From: Salminus brasiliensis | Lineage: Eukaryota; Chordata; Actinopteri; Characiformes; Bryconidae | Length of the DNA: 64,000 nucleotides | NCBI RefSeq assembly: GCF_030463535.1 | Contig: NW_027326711.1 | Location: 1-64,000, forward strand | Reading direction: 5' to 3' | Shown: piece by piece, positions 48,846 through 63,400 of the stretch | How the letters are laid out: each line of letters begins with the position of its first letter | Numbering within the stretch: the first letter of the stretch is position 1 | Program-made: the position numbers and the translations under genes | The notes under the pieces: model-generated | Told to the model about the DNA's origin: nothing | The model's database searches: none | What the model saw: only the letters and a program-made list of their open reading frames with translations

Positions 48846-51800
48846 GGCTGAGTGTTTACAGGGTTACAGGCTGAGAGTTTACAGGGTTACAGGCTGAGAG
48901 TTTACACGGTTACAGACTGAGAGTTTACAGGGTTACAGGCTGAGAGTTTACAGGGTTACAGGCTGAGGGTTTACAGGGTTACAGACTGAGAGTTTACAGG
49001 GTTACAGGCTGAGTGCTTACAGGGTTACAGACTGAGAGTTTACAGGGTTACAGACTGAGAGTTTACAGGGTTACAGGCTGAGTGTTTACAGGGTTACAGA
49101 CTGAGAGTTTACAGGGTTACAGACTGAGAGTTTACAGGGTTACAGGCTGAGTGTTTACAGGGTTACAGACTGAGAGTTTACAGGGTTACAGGCTGAGTGT
49201 TTACCGACTGAGTGTTTACAGGGTTACAGGCTGAGTGTTTACAGGGTTACAGACTGAGAGTTTACAGGGTTACAGACTGAGAGTTTACAGGGTTACAGGC
49301 TGAGTGTTTACAGACTGAGTGTTTACAGGGTTACAGGCTGAGTGTTTACACGGTTACAGACTGAGAGTTTACAGGGTTACAGACTGAGAGTTTACACGGT
49401 TACAGGCTGAGTGTTTACACGGTTACAGACTGAGAGTTTACAGGGTTACACACTGAGAGTTTACAGGGTTACAGGCTGAGTGTTTACAGGGTTACAGACT
49501 GAGAGTTTACAGGGTTACAGACTGAGAGTTTACAGGGTTACAGGCTGAGTGTTACAGGCTGAGTGTTTACAGGGTTACAGGCTGAGAGTTTACAGGGTTA
49601 CAGACTGAGAGTTTACAGGGTTACAGACTGAGAGTTTACAGGGTTACAGGCTGAGTGTTTACACGGTTACAGGCTGAGTGTTTACAGACTGAGTGTTTAC
49701 AGGGTTACAGGCTGAGTGTTTACACGGTTACAGGCTGAGTGTTTACAGACTGAGTGTTTACAGGGTTACAGGCTGAGTGTTTACAGGGTTACAGGCTGAG
49801 TGTTTACACGGTTACAGACTGAGAGTTTACAGGGTTACAGACTGAGTGTTTACAGGGTTACAGGCTGAGTGTTTACACGGTTACAGGCTGAGTGTTTACA
49901 GACTGAGTGTTTACACGGTTACAGGCTGAGTGTTTACAGACTGAGTGTTTACAGGGTTACAGGCTGAGTGTTTACAGACTATTTACAGGCTGAGTGTTTA
50001 CAGGGTTACAGGCTGAGTGTTTACACGGCTACAGGCTGAGTTTACAGGGTTACAGGCTGAGTGTTTACACGGTTACAGGCTGAGAGTTTACAGGGTTACA
50101 GATTGAGAGTTTACAGGGTTACAGGCTGAGTGTTTACAGGGTTACAGACTGAGAGTTTACAGGGTTACAGACTGAGAGTTTACAGGGTTACAGGCTGAGT
50201 GTTACAGGCTGAGAGTTTACAGGGTTACAGACTGAGAGTTTACAGGGTTACAGACTGAGAGTTTACAGGGTTACAGGCTGAGTGTTTACAGGGTTACAGA
50301 CTGAGAGTTTACAGGGTTACAGACTGAGAGTTTACAGGGTTACAGGCTGAGTGTTTACACGGTTACAGGCTGAGTGTTTACAGACTGAGTGTTTACAGGG
50401 TTACAGGCTGAGTGTTTACACGGTTACAGACTGAGAGTTTACAGGGTTACAGACAGAGTTTACAGGGTTACAGACTGAGAGTTTACAGGGTTACAGGCTG
50501 AGTGTTTACAGGGTTACAGACTGAGAGTTTACAGGGTTACAGACTGAGAGTTTACACGGTTACAGGCTGAGTGTTTACAGACTGAGTGTTTACAGGGTTA
50601 CAGGCTGAGTGTTTACAGGGTTACAGGCTGAGTGTTTACAGGGTTACAGACTGAGAGTTTACAGGGTTACAGACTGAGAGTTTACAGGGTTACAGGCTGA
50701 GTGTTTACAGACTGAGTGTTTACAGGGTTACAGGCTGAGTGTTTACACGGTTACAGACTGAGAGTTTACAGGGTTACAGACTGAGAGTTTACACGGTTAC
50801 AGACTGAGAGTTTACAGGGTTACAGACTGAGAGTTTACAGGGTTACAGGCTGAGTGTTTACACGGTTACAGGCTGAGTGTTTACAGACTGAGTGTTTACA
50901 GGGTTACAGGCTGAGTGTTTACACGGTTACAGACTGAGAGTTTACAGGGTTAAAGACTGAGAGTTTACAGGGTTACAGGCTGAGTGTTTACAGGGTTACA
51001 GGCTGAGAGTTTACAGGGTTACAGGCTGAGAGTTTACACGGTTACAGACTGAGAGTTTACAGGGTTACAGGCTGAGAGTTTACAGGGTTACAGGCTGAGA
51101 GTTTACAGGGTTACAGGCTGAGAGTTTACAGGGTTACAGGCTGAGGGTTTACAGGGTTACAGACTGAGAGTTTACAGGGTTACAGGCTGAGTGCTTACAG
51201 GGTTACAGACTGAGAGTTTACAGGGTTACAGACTGAGAGTTTACAGGGTTACAGGCTGATTGTTTACAGGGTTACAGACTGAGAGTTTACAGGGTTACAG
51301 ACTGAGAGTTTACAGGGTTACAGGCTGAGTGTTTACAGGGTTACAGACTGAGAGTTTACAGGGTTACAGACTGAGAGTTTACAGGGTTACAGGCTGAGTG
51401 TTTACCGACTGAGTGTTTACAGGGTTACAGGCTGAGTGTTTACAAGGTTACAGACTGAGAGTTTACAGGGTTACAGACTGAGAGTTTACAGGGTTACAGG
51501 CTGAGTGTTTACAGACTGAGTGTTTACAGGGTTACAGGCTGAGTGTTTACACGGTTACAGACTGAGAGTTTACAGGGTTACAGACTGAGAGTTTACACAG
51601 TTACAGACTGAGAGTTTACAGGGTTACAGACTGAGAGTTTACAGGGTTACAGGCTGAGTGTTTACACGGTTACAGGCTGAGTGTTTACAGACTGAGTGTT
51701 TACAGGGTTACAGGCTGAGTGTTTACACGGTTACAGACTGAGAGTTTACAGGGTTACACACTGAGAGTTTACAGGGTTACAGGCTGAGTGTTTACAGGGT

Positions 51801-54800
51801 TACAGACTGAGAGTTTACAGGGTTACAGACTGAGAGTTTACAGGGTTACAGGCTGAGTGTTACAGGCTGAGTGTTTACAGACTGAGTGTTTACAGGGTTA
51901 CAGGCTGAGTGTTTACACGGTTACAGGCTGAGTGTTTACAGACTGAGTGTTTACAGGGTTACAGGCTGAGTGTTTACAGGGTTACAGGCTGAGTGTTTAC
52001 AGACTGAGTGTTTACAGGGTTACAGGCTGAGTGTTTACACGGTTACAGACTGAGAGTTTACAGGGTTACAGACTGAGTGTTTACAGGGTTACAGGCTGAG
52101 TGTTTACACGGTTACAGGCTGAGTGTTTACAGACTGAGTGTTTACACGGTTACAGGCTGAGTGTTTACAGACTGAGTGTTTACAGGGTTACAGGCTGAGT
52201 GTTTACAGACTATTTACAGGCTGAGTGTTTACAGGGTTACAGGCTGAGTGTTTACACGGTTACAGGCTGAGTTTACAGGGTTACAGGCTGAGTGTTTACA
52301 CGGTTACAGGCTGAGAGTTTACAGGGTTACAGATTGAGAGTTTACAGGGTTACAGGCTGAGTGTTTACAGGGTTACAGACTGAGAGTTTACAGGGTTACA
52401 GACTGAGAGTTTACAGGGTTACAGGCTGAGAGTTACAGGCTGAGAGTTTACAGGGTTACAGACTGAGAGTTTACAGGGTTACAGACTGAGAGTTTACAGG
52501 GTTACAGGCTGAGTGTTTACAGGGTTACAGACTGAGAGTTTACAGGGTTACAGACTGAGAGTTTACAGGGTTACAGGCTGAGTGTTTACACGGTTACAGG
52601 CTGAGTGTTTACAGACTGAGTGTTTACAGGGTTACAGGCTGAGTGTTTACACGGTTACAGACTGAGAGTTTACAGGGTTACAGACAGAGTTTACAGGGTT
52701 ACAGACTGAGAGTTTACAGGGTTACAGGCTGAGTGTTTACAGGGTTACAGACTGAGAGTTTACAGGGTTACAGACTGAGAGTTTACAGGGTTACAGGCTG
52801 AGTTTTTACACGGTTACAGGCTGAGTGTTTACAGACTGAGTGTTTACAGGGTTACAGGCTGAGTGTTTACACGGTTACAGACTGAGAGTTTACAGGGTTA
52901 CAGGCTGAGTGTTTACAGGGTTACAGGCTGAGTGTTTACAGGGTTACAGGCTGAGTGTTTACACGGTTACAGGCTGAGTGTTTACAGGGTTACAGGCTGA
53001 GTGTTTACAGACTGAGTGTTTACAGGGTTACAGGCTGAGTGTTTACAGGGTTACAGGCTGAGTGTTTACACGGTTACAGACTGAGAGTTTACAGGGTTAC
53101 AGACTGAGAGTTTACAGGGTTACAGGCTGAGTGTTTACACGGTTACAGGCTGAGTGTTTACAGACTGAGTGTTTACAGGGTTACAGGCTGAGTGTTTACA
53201 CGGTTACAGGCTGAGTGTTTACAGACTGAGTGTTTACAGGGTTACAGGCTGAGTGTTTACAGGGTTACAGGCTGAGTGTTTACAGACTGAGTGTTTACAG
53301 GGTTACAGGCTGAGTGTTTACACGGTTACAGACTGAGAGTTTACAGGGTTACAGACTGAGTGTTTACAGGGTTACAGGCTGAGTGTTTACACGGTTACAG
53401 GCTGAGTGTTTACACGGTTACAGGCTGAGTGTTTACAGACTGAGTGTTTACAGGGTTACAGGCTGAGTGTTTACAGACTGAGTGTTTACAGGGTTACAGG
53501 CTGAGTGTTTACAGACTATTTACAGGCTGAGTGTTTACACGGTTACAGGCTGAGTGTTTACACGGTTACAGGCTGAGTGTTTACAGACTGAGTATTTACA
53601 GGGTTACAGGCTGAGTGTTTACAGACTATTTACAGGCTGAGTGTTTACAGGGTTACAGGCTGAGTGTTTACACGGTTACAGGCTGAGTTTACAGGGTTAC
53701 AGGCTGAGTGTTTACACGGTTACAGGCTGAGAGTTTACAGGGTTACAGATTGAGAGTTTACAGGGTTACAGGCTGAGTGTTTACAGGGTTACAGACTGAG
53801 AGTTTACAGGGTTACAGACTGAGAGTTTACAGGGTTACAGGCTGAGTGTTACAGGCTGAGTGTTTACACGGTTACAGACTGAGAGTTTACAGGGTTACAG
53901 ACTGAGAGTTTACAGGGTTACAGGCTGAGTGTTTACAGGGTTACAGGCTGAGTGTTTACACGGTTACAGGCTGAGTTTACAGGGTTACAGGCTGAGTGTT
54001 TACACGGTTACAGGCTGAGAGTTTACAGGGTTACAGATTGAGAGTTTACAGGGTTACAGGCTGAGTGTTTACAGGGTTACAGACTGAGAGTTTACAGGGT
54101 TACAGACTGAGAGTTTACAGGGTTACAGGCTGAGTGTTACAGGCTGAGAGTTTACAGGGTTACAGACTGAGAGTTTACAGGGTTACAGGCTGAGTGTTTA
54201 CACGGTTACAGGCTGAGTGTTTACAGACTGAGTGTTTACAGGGTTACAGGCTGAGTGTTTACACGGTTACAGACTGAGAGTTTACAGGGTTACAGACAGA
54301 GTTTACAGGGTTACAGACTGAGAGTTTACAGGGTTACAGGCTGAGTGTTTACAGGGTTACAGACTGAGAGTTTACAGGGTTACAGACTGAGAGTTTACAG
54401 GGTTACAGGCTGAGTGTTACAGGCTGAGAGTTTACAGGGTTACAGACTGAGAGTTTACAGGGTTACAGGCTGAGTGTTTACACGGTTACAGGCTGAGTGT
54501 TTACAGACTGAGTGTTTACAGGGTTACAGGCTGAGTGTTTACACGGTTACAGACTGAGAGTTTACAGGGTTACAGACAGAGTTTACAGGGTTACAGACTG
54601 AGAGTTTACAGGGTTACAGGCTGAGTGTTTACAGGGTTACAGACTGAGAGTTTACAGGGTTACAGACTGAGAGTTTACAGGGTTACAGGCTGAGTTTTTA
54701 CACGGTTACAGGCTGAGTGTTTACAGACTGAGTGTTTACAGGGTTACAGGCTGAGTGTTTACACGGTTACAGACTGAGAGTTTACAGGGTTACAGGCTGA

Positions 54801-55993
54801 GTGTTTACAGGGTTACAGGCTGAGTGTTTACAGGGTTACAGGCTGAGTGTTTACACGGTTACAGGCTGAGTGTTTACAGGGTTACAGGCTGAGTGTTTAC
54901 AGACTGAGTGTTTACAGGGTTACAGGCTGAGTGTTTACACGGTTACAGGCTGAGTGTTTACAGACTGAGTGTTTACAGGGTTACAGGCTGAGTGTTTACA
55001 GGGTTACAGGCTGAGTGTTTACAGGGTTACAGGCTGAGAGTTTACATGGTTACAGACTGAGAGTTTACAGGGTTACAGACTGAGAGTTTACAGGGTTACA
55101 GGCTGAGTGTTTACACGGTTACAGGCTGAGTGTTTACAGACTGAGTGTTTACAGGGTTACAGGCTGAGTGTTTACAGGGTTACAGGCTGAGTGTTTACAG
55201 ACTGAGTGTTTACAGGGTTACAGGCTGAGTGTTTACACGGTTACAGACTGAGAGTTTACAGGGTTACAGACTGAGTGTTTACAGGGTTACAGGCTGAGTG
55301 TTTACACGGTTACAGGCTGAGTGTTTACACGGTTACAGGCTGAGTGTTTACAGACTGAGTGTTTACAGGGTTACAGGCTGAGTGTTTACAGACTATTTAC
55401 AGGCTGAGTGTTTACACGGTTACAGGCTGAGTGTTTACACGGTTACAGGCTGAGTGTTTACAGACTGAGTGTTTACAGGGTTACAGGCTGAGTGTTTACA
55501 GACTATTTACAGGCTGAGTGTTTACAGGGTTACAGGCTGAGTGTTTACACGGTTACAGGCTGAGTTTACAGGGTTACAGGCTGAGTGTTTACACGGTTAC
55601 AGGCTGAGAGTTTACAGGGTTACAGATTGAGAGTTTACAGGGTTACAGGCTGAGTGTTTACAGGGTTACAGACTGAGAGTTTACAGGGTTACAGACTGAG
55701 AGTTTACAGGGTTACAGGCTGAGTGTTACAGGCTGAGTGTTTACACGGTTACAGACTGAGAGTTTACAGGGTTACAGACTGAGAGTTTACAGGGTTACAG
55801 GCTGAGTGTTTACAGGGTTACAGGCTGAGTGTTTACAGGGTTACAGGCTGAGTGTTTACACGGTTACAGGCTGAGTGTTTACACGGTTACAGGCTGAGTG
55901 TTTACAGACTGAGTGTTTACAGGGTTACAGGCTGAGTGTTTACAGACTATTTACAGGCTGAGTGTTTACAGGGTTACAGGCTGAGTGTTTACA
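48846..55993. repeat. 7.1 kb higher-order block, copy 2
   Basis: It repeats 33655-40805 at +15188 with near-perfect identity. The one clear difference I saw is G at 39312 against T at 54500. Confidence 0.85.
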
Positions 55994-58900
55994 CGGTTAC
56001 AGGCTGAGTTTACAGGGTTACAGGCTGAGTGTTTACACGGTTACAGGCTGAGAGTTTACAGGGTTACAGACTGAGTGTTTACAGGGTTACAGGCTGAGTG
56101 TTTACAGACTATTTACAGGCTGAGTGTTTACAGGGTTACAGGCTGAGTGTTTACACGGTTACAGGCTGAGTTTACAGGGTTACAGGCTGAGTGTTTACAC
56201 GGTTACAGGCTGAGAGTTTACAGGGTTACAGATTGAGAGTTTACAGGGTTACAGGCTGAGTGTTTACAGGGTTACAGACTGAGAGTTTACAGGGTTACAG
56301 ACTGAGAGTTTACAGGGTTACAGGCTGAGTGTTACAGGCTGAGTGTTTACAGGGTTACAGGCTGAGTGTTTACAGACTGAGTGTTTACAGGGTTACAGGC
56401 TGAGTGTTTACACGGTTACAGACTGAGAGTTTACAGGGTTACAGACTGAGAGTTTACAGAGTTACAGGCTGAGTGTTTACAGGGTTACAGACTGAGAGTT
56501 TACAGGGTTACAGACTGAGAGTTTACAGGGTTACAGGCTGAGTTTTTACACGGTTACAGGCTGAGTGTTTACAGACTGAGTGTTTACAGGGTTACAGGCT
56601 GAGTGTTTACAGGGTTACAGACTGAGAGTTTACAGGGTTACAGACTGAGAGTTTACAGGGTTACAGGCTGAGTTTTTACACGGTTACAGGCTGAGTGTTT
56701 ACAGACTGAGTGTTTACAGGGTTACAGGCTGAGTGTTTACACGGTTACAGACTGAGAGTTTACAGGGTTACAGGCTGAGTGTTTACAGGGTTACAGGCTG
56801 AGTGTTTACAGGGTTACAGGCTGAGTGTTTACACGGTTACAGGCTGAGTGTTTACAGGGTTACAGGCTGAGTGTTTACAGACTGAGTGTTTACAGGGTTA
56901 CAGGCTGAGTGTTTACAGGGTTACAGGCTGAGTGTTTACACGGTTACAGACTGAGAGTTTACAGGGTTACAGACTGAGAGTTTACAGGGTTACAGGCTGA
57001 GTGTTTACACGGTTACAGGCTGAGTGTTTACAGACTGAGTGTTTACAGGGTTACAGGCTGAGTGTTTACACGGTTACAGGCTGAGTGTTTACAGACTGAG
57101 TGTTTACAGGGTTACAGGCTGAGTGTTTACAGGGTTACAGGCTGAGTGTTTACAGACTGAGTGTTTACAGGGTTACAGGCTGAGTGTTTACACGGTTACA
57201 GACTGAGAGTTTACAGGGTTACAGACTGAGTGTTTACAGGGTTACAGGCTGAGTGTTTACACGGTTACAGGCTGAGTGTTTACACGGTTACAGGCTGAGT
57301 GTTTACAGACTGAGTGTTTACAGGGTTACAGGCTGAGTGTTTACAGACTGAGTGTTTACAGGGTTACAGGCTGAGTGTTTACAGACTATTTACAGGCTGA
57401 GTGTTTACACGGTTACAGGCTGAGTGTTTACACGGTTACAGGCTGAGTGTTTACAGACTGAGTATTTACAGGGTTACAGGCTGAGTGTTTACAGACTATT
57501 TACAGGCTGAGTGTTTACAGGGTTACAGGCTGAGTGTTTACACGGTTACAGGCTGAGTTTACAGGGTTACAGGCTGAGTGTTTACACGGTTACAGGCTGA
57601 GAGTTTACAGGGTTACAGATTGAGAGTTTACAGGGTTACAGGCTGAGTGTTTACAGGGTTACAGACTGAGAGTTTACAGGGTTACAGACTGAGAGTTTAC
57701 AGGGTTACAGGCTGAGTGTTACAGGCTGAGTGTTTACACGGTTACAGACTGAGAGTTTACAGGGTTACAGACTGAGAGTTTACAGGGTTACAGGCTGAGT
57801 GTTTACAGGGTTACAGGCTGAGTGTTTACACGGTTACAGGCTGAGTTTACAGGGTTACAGGCTGAGTGTTTACACGGTTACAGGCTGAGAGTTTACAGGG
57901 TTACAGATTGAGAGTTTACAGGGTTACAGGCTGAGTGTTTACAGGGTTACAGACTGAGAGTTTACAGGGTTACAGACTGAGAGTTTACAGGGTTACAGGC
58001 TGAGTGTTACAGGCTGAGAGTTTACAGGGTTACAGACTGAGAGTTTACAGGGTTACAGGCTGAGTGTTTACACGGTTACAGGCTGAGTGTTTACAGACTG
58101 AGTGTTTACAGGGTTACAGGCTGAGTGTTTACACGGTTACAGACTGAGAGTTTACAGGGTTACAGACAGAGTTTACAGGGTTACAGACTGAGAGTTTACA
58201 GGGTTACAGGCTGAGTGTTTACAGGGTTACAGACTGAGAGTTTACAGGGTTACAGACTGAGAGTTTACAGGGTTACAGGCTGAGTGTTACAGGCTGAGAG
58301 TTTACAGGGTTACAGACTGAGAGTTTACAGGGTTACAGGCTGAGTGTTTACACGGTTACAGGCTGAGTGTTTACAGACTGAGTGTTTACAGGGTTACAGG
58401 CTGAGTGTTTACACGGTTACAGACTGAGAGTTTACAGGGTTACAGACAGAGTTTACAGGGTTACAGACTGAGAGTTTACAGGGTTACAGGCTGAGTGTTT
58501 ACAGGGTTACAGACTGAGAGTTTACAGGGTTACAGACTGAGAGTTTACAGGGTTACAGGCTGAGTTTTTACACGGTTACAGGCTGAGTGTTTACAGACTG
58601 AGTGTTTACAGGGTTACAGGCTGAGTGTTTACACGGTTACAGACTGAGAGTTTACAGGGTTACAGGCTGAGTGTTTACAGGGTTACAGGCTGAGTGTTTA
58701 CAGGGTTACAGGCTGAGTGTTTACACGGTTACAGGCTGAGTGTTTACAGGGTTACAGGCTGAGTGTTTACAGACTGAGTGTTTACAGGGTTACAGGCTGA
58801 GTGTTTACACGGTTACAGGCTGAGTGTTTACAGACTGAGTGTTTACAGGGTTACAGGCTGAGTGTTTACAGGGTTACAGGCTGAGTGTTTACAGGGTTAC

Positions 58901-60481
58901 AGGCTGAGAGTTTACATGGTTACAGACTGAGAGTTTACAGGGTTACAGACTGAGAGTTTACAGGGTTACAGGCTGAGTGTTTACACGGTTACAGGCTGAG
59001 TGTTTACAGACTGAGTGTTTACAGGGTTACAGGCTGAGTGTTTACAGGGTTACAGGCTGAGTGTTTACAGACTGAGTGTTTACAGGGTTACAGGCTGAGT
59101 GTTTACACGGTTACAGACTGAGAGTTTACAGGGTTACAGACTGAGTGTTTACAGGGTTACAGGCTGAGTGTTTACACGGTTACAGGCTGAGTGTTTACAC
59201 GGTTACAGGCTGAGTGTTTACAGACTGAGTGTTTACAGGGTTACAGGCTGAGTGTTTACAGACTATTTACAGGCTGAGTGTTTACACGGTTACAGGCTGA
59301 GTGTTTACACGGTTACAGGCTGAGTGTTTACAGACTGAGTGTTTACAGGGTTACAGGCTGAGTGTTTACAGACTATTTACAGGCTGAGTGTTTACAGGGT
59401 TACAGGCTGAGTGTTTACACGGTTACAGGCTGAGTTTACAGGGTTACAGGCTGAGTGTTTACACGGTTACAGGCTGAGAGTTTACAGGGTTACAGATTGA
59501 GAGTTTACAGGGTTACAGGCTGAGTGTTTACAGGGTTACAGACTGAGAGTTTACAGGGTTACAGACTGAGAGTTTACAGGGTTACAGGCTGAGTGTTACA
59601 GGCTGAGTGTTTACACGGTTACAGACTGAGAGTTTACAGGGTTACAGACTGAGAGTTTACAGGGTTACAGGCTGAGTGTTTACAGGGTTACAGGCTGAGT
59701 GTTTACAGGGTTACAGGCTGAGTGTTTACACGGTTACAGGCTGAGTGTTTACACGGTTACAGGCTGAGTGTTTACAGACTGAGTGTTTACAGGGTTACAG
59801 GCTGAGTGTTTACAGACTATTTACAGGCTGAGTGTTTACAGGGTTACAGGCTGAGTGTTTACACGGTTACAGGCTGAGTTTACAGGGTTACAGGCTGAGT
59901 GTTTACACGGTTACAGGCTGAGAGTTTACAGGGTTACAGACTGAGTGTTTACAGGGTTACAGGCTGAGTGTTTACAGACTATTTACAGGCTGAGTGTTTA
60001 CAGGGTTACAGGCTGAGTGTTTACACGGTTACAGGCTGAGTTTACAGGGTTACAGGCTGAGTGTTTACACGGTTACAGGCTGAGAGTTTACAGGGTTACA
60101 GATTGAGAGTTTACAGGGTTACAGGCTGAGTGTTTACAGGGTTACAGACTGAGAGTTTACAGGGTTACAGACTGAGAGTTTACAGGGTTACAGGCTGAGT
60201 GTTACAGGCTGAGTGTTTACAGGGTTACAGGCTGAGTGTTTACAGACTGAGTGTTTACAGGGTTACAGGCTGAGTGTTTACACGGTTACAGACTGAGAGT
60301 TTACAGGGTTACAGACTGAGAGTTTACAGAGTTACAGGCTGAGTGTTTACAGGGTTACAGACTGAGAGTTTACAGGGTTACAGACTGAGAGTTTACAGGG
60401 TTACAGGCTGAGTTTTTACACGGTTACAGGCTGAGTGTTTACAGACTGAGTGTTTACAGGGTTACAGGCTGAGTGTTTACA
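52712..60481. repeat. Tandem duplication of a 3.9 kb satellite block (offset 3870)
   Basis: 52712-56611 and 56582-60481 agree line by line at an offset of 3870. Markers GAGTATTT (53590, 57460) and TTTACATGG (55041, 58911) confirm it. From about 62400 to the window end a similar sequence recurs at +3287 from the second copy. Confidence 0.8.
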
Positions 60482-63400
60482 CGGTTACAGACTGAGAGTT
60501 TACAGGGTTACAGACTGAGAGTTTACAGGGTTACAGGCTGAGTGTTTACAGGGTTACAGGCTGAGTGTTTACAGGGTTACAGGCTGAGTGTTTACACGGT
60601 TACAGGCTGAGTGTTTACAGACTGAGTGTTTACAGGGTTACAGGCTGAGTGTTTACAGGGTTACAGGCTGAGTGTTTACAGGGTTACAGGCTGAGTGTTT
60701 ACACGGTTACAGACTGAGAGTTTATAGGGTTAAAGACTGAGAGTTTACAGGGTTACAGGCTGAGTGTTTACACGGTTACAGGCTGAGTGTTTACAGACTG
60801 AGTGTTTACAGGGTTACAGGCTGAGTGTTTACACGGTTACAGGCTGAGTGTTTACAGACTGAGTGTTTACAGGGTTACAGGCTGAGTGTTTACAGGGTTA
60901 CAGGCTGAGTGTTTACAGACTGAGTGTTTACAGGGTTACAGGCTGAGTGTTTACACGGTTACAGGCTGAGTGTTTACACGGTTACAGGCTGAGTGTTTAC
61001 AGACTGAGTGTTTACAGGGTTACAGGCTGAGTGTTTACACGGTTACAGGCTGAGTGTTTACAGACTGAGTGTTTACAGGGTTACAGGCTGAGTGTTTACA
61101 GACTATTTACAGGCTAAGTGTTTACAGGGTGAGTGTTTACAGGGTTACAGGCTGAGTGTTTACAGACTATTTACAGGCTGAGTGTTTACAGGGTTACAGG
61201 CTGAGTGTTTACATGGTTACAGGCTGAGTTTACAGGGTTACAGGCTGAGTGTTTACAGGGTTACAGGCTGAGTGTTTACACGGTTACAGGCTGAGTGTTT
61301 ACAGGGTTACAGGCTGAGTGTTTACAGGCTGAGTGTTTATGGGGTTACAGGCTGTTACAGGCTGAGTGTTTAAAGACTGTGTTTACAGACTAAGTGTTTA
61401 CAGGGTGAGTGTTTACAGGGTTACAGACTGAGTGTTTACACGGTTACAGGCTGAGTGTTTACAGGGTTACAGGCTGAGTGTTTACAGACTGAGTGTTTAC
61501 AGGGTTACAGGCTGAGTGTTTACACGGTTACAGGCTGAGTGTTTACAGACTGAGTGTTTACAGGGTTACAGGCTGAGTGTTTACACGGTTACAGACTGAG
61601 TGTTTACAGGGTTACAGGCTGAGTGTTTACACGGTTACAGGCTGAGTGTTTACAGACTGAGTGTTTACAGGGTTACAGGCTGAGTGTTTACACGGTTACA
61701 GGCTGAGTGTTTACAAACTGAGTGTTTACAGGGTTACAGGCTGAGTGTTTACAGACTATTTACAGGCTAAGTGTTTACAGGGTGAGTGTTTACAGGGTTA
61801 CAGGCTGAGTGTTTACAGACTATTTACAGGCTGAGTGTTTACAGGGTTACAGGCTGAGTGTTTACATGGTTACAGGCTGAGTTTACAGGGTTACAGGCTG
61901 AGTGTTTACAGGGTTACAGGCTGAGTGTTTACACAGTTACAGGCTGAGTGTTTACAGGGTTACAGGCTGAGTGTTTACAGGGTTACAGGCTGAGTGTTTA
62001 CAGGCTGAGTGTTTATGGGGTTACAGGCTGTTACAGGCTGAGTGTTTAAAGACTGTGTTTACAGACTAAGTGTTTACAGGGTGAGTGTTTACAGGGTTAC
62101 AGACTGAGTGTTTACACGGTTACAGGCTGAGTGTTTACAGGGTTACAGGCTGAGTGTTTACAGACTATTTACAGGCTAAGTGTTTACAGGGTGAGTGTTT
62201 ACAGGGTTACAGGCTAAGTGTTTACAGGGTTACAGACTGAGTGTTTACAGGGTTACAGGCTGAGTGTTTACACGGTTACAGGCTGAGTGTTTACAGACTG
62301 AGTGTTTACAGGGTTACAGGCTGAGTGTTTACAGGGTTACAGGCTGAGTGTTTACAGACTGAGTGTTTACAGGGTTACAGGCTGAGTGTTTACACGGTTA
62401 CAGACTGAGAGTTTACAGGGTTACAGACTGAGTGTTTACAGGGTTACAGGCTGAGTGTTTACACGGTTACAGGCTGAGTGTTTACACGGTTACAGGCTGA
62501 GTGTTTACAGACTGAGTGTTTACAGGGTTACAGGCTGAGTGTTTACAGACTATTTACAGGCTGAGTGTTTACACGGTTACAGGCTGAGTGTTTACACGGT
62601 TACAGGCTGAGTGTTTACAGACTGAGTGTTTACAGGGTTACAGGCTGAGTGTTTACAGACTATTTACAGGCTGAGTGTTTACAGGGTTACAGGCTGAGTG
62701 TTTACACGGTTACAGGCTGAGTTTACAGGGTTACAGGCTGAGTGTTTACACGGTTACAGGCTGAGAGTTTACAGGGTTACAGATTGAGAGTTTACAGGGT
62801 TACAGGCTGAGTGTTTACAGGGTTACAGACTGAGAGTTTACAGGGTTACAGACTGAGAGTTTACAGGGTTACAGGCTGAGTGTTACAGGCTGAGTGTTTA
62901 CACGGTTACAGACTGAGAGTTTACAGGGTTACAGACTGAGAGTTTACAGGGTTACAGGCTGAGTGTTTACAGGGTTACAGGCTGAGTGTTTACAGGGTTA
63001 CAGGCTGAGTGTTTACACGGTTACAGGCTGAGTGTTTACACGGTTACAGGCTGAGTGTTTACAGACTGAGTGTTTACAGGGTTACAGGCTGAGTGTTTAC
63101 AGACTATTTACAGGCTGAGTGTTTACAGGGTTACAGGCTGAGTGTTTACACGGTTACAGGCTGAGTTTACAGGGTTACAGGCTGAGTGTTTACACGGTTA
63201 CAGGCTGAGAGTTTACAGGGTTACAGACTGAGTGTTTACAGGGTTACAGGCTGAGTGTTTACAGACTATTTACAGGCTGAGTGTTTACAGGGTTACAGGC
63301 TGAGTGTTTACACGGTTACAGGCTGAGTTTACAGGGTTACAGGCTGAGTGTTTACACGGTTACAGGCTGAGAGTTTACAGGGTTACAGATTGAGAGTTTA

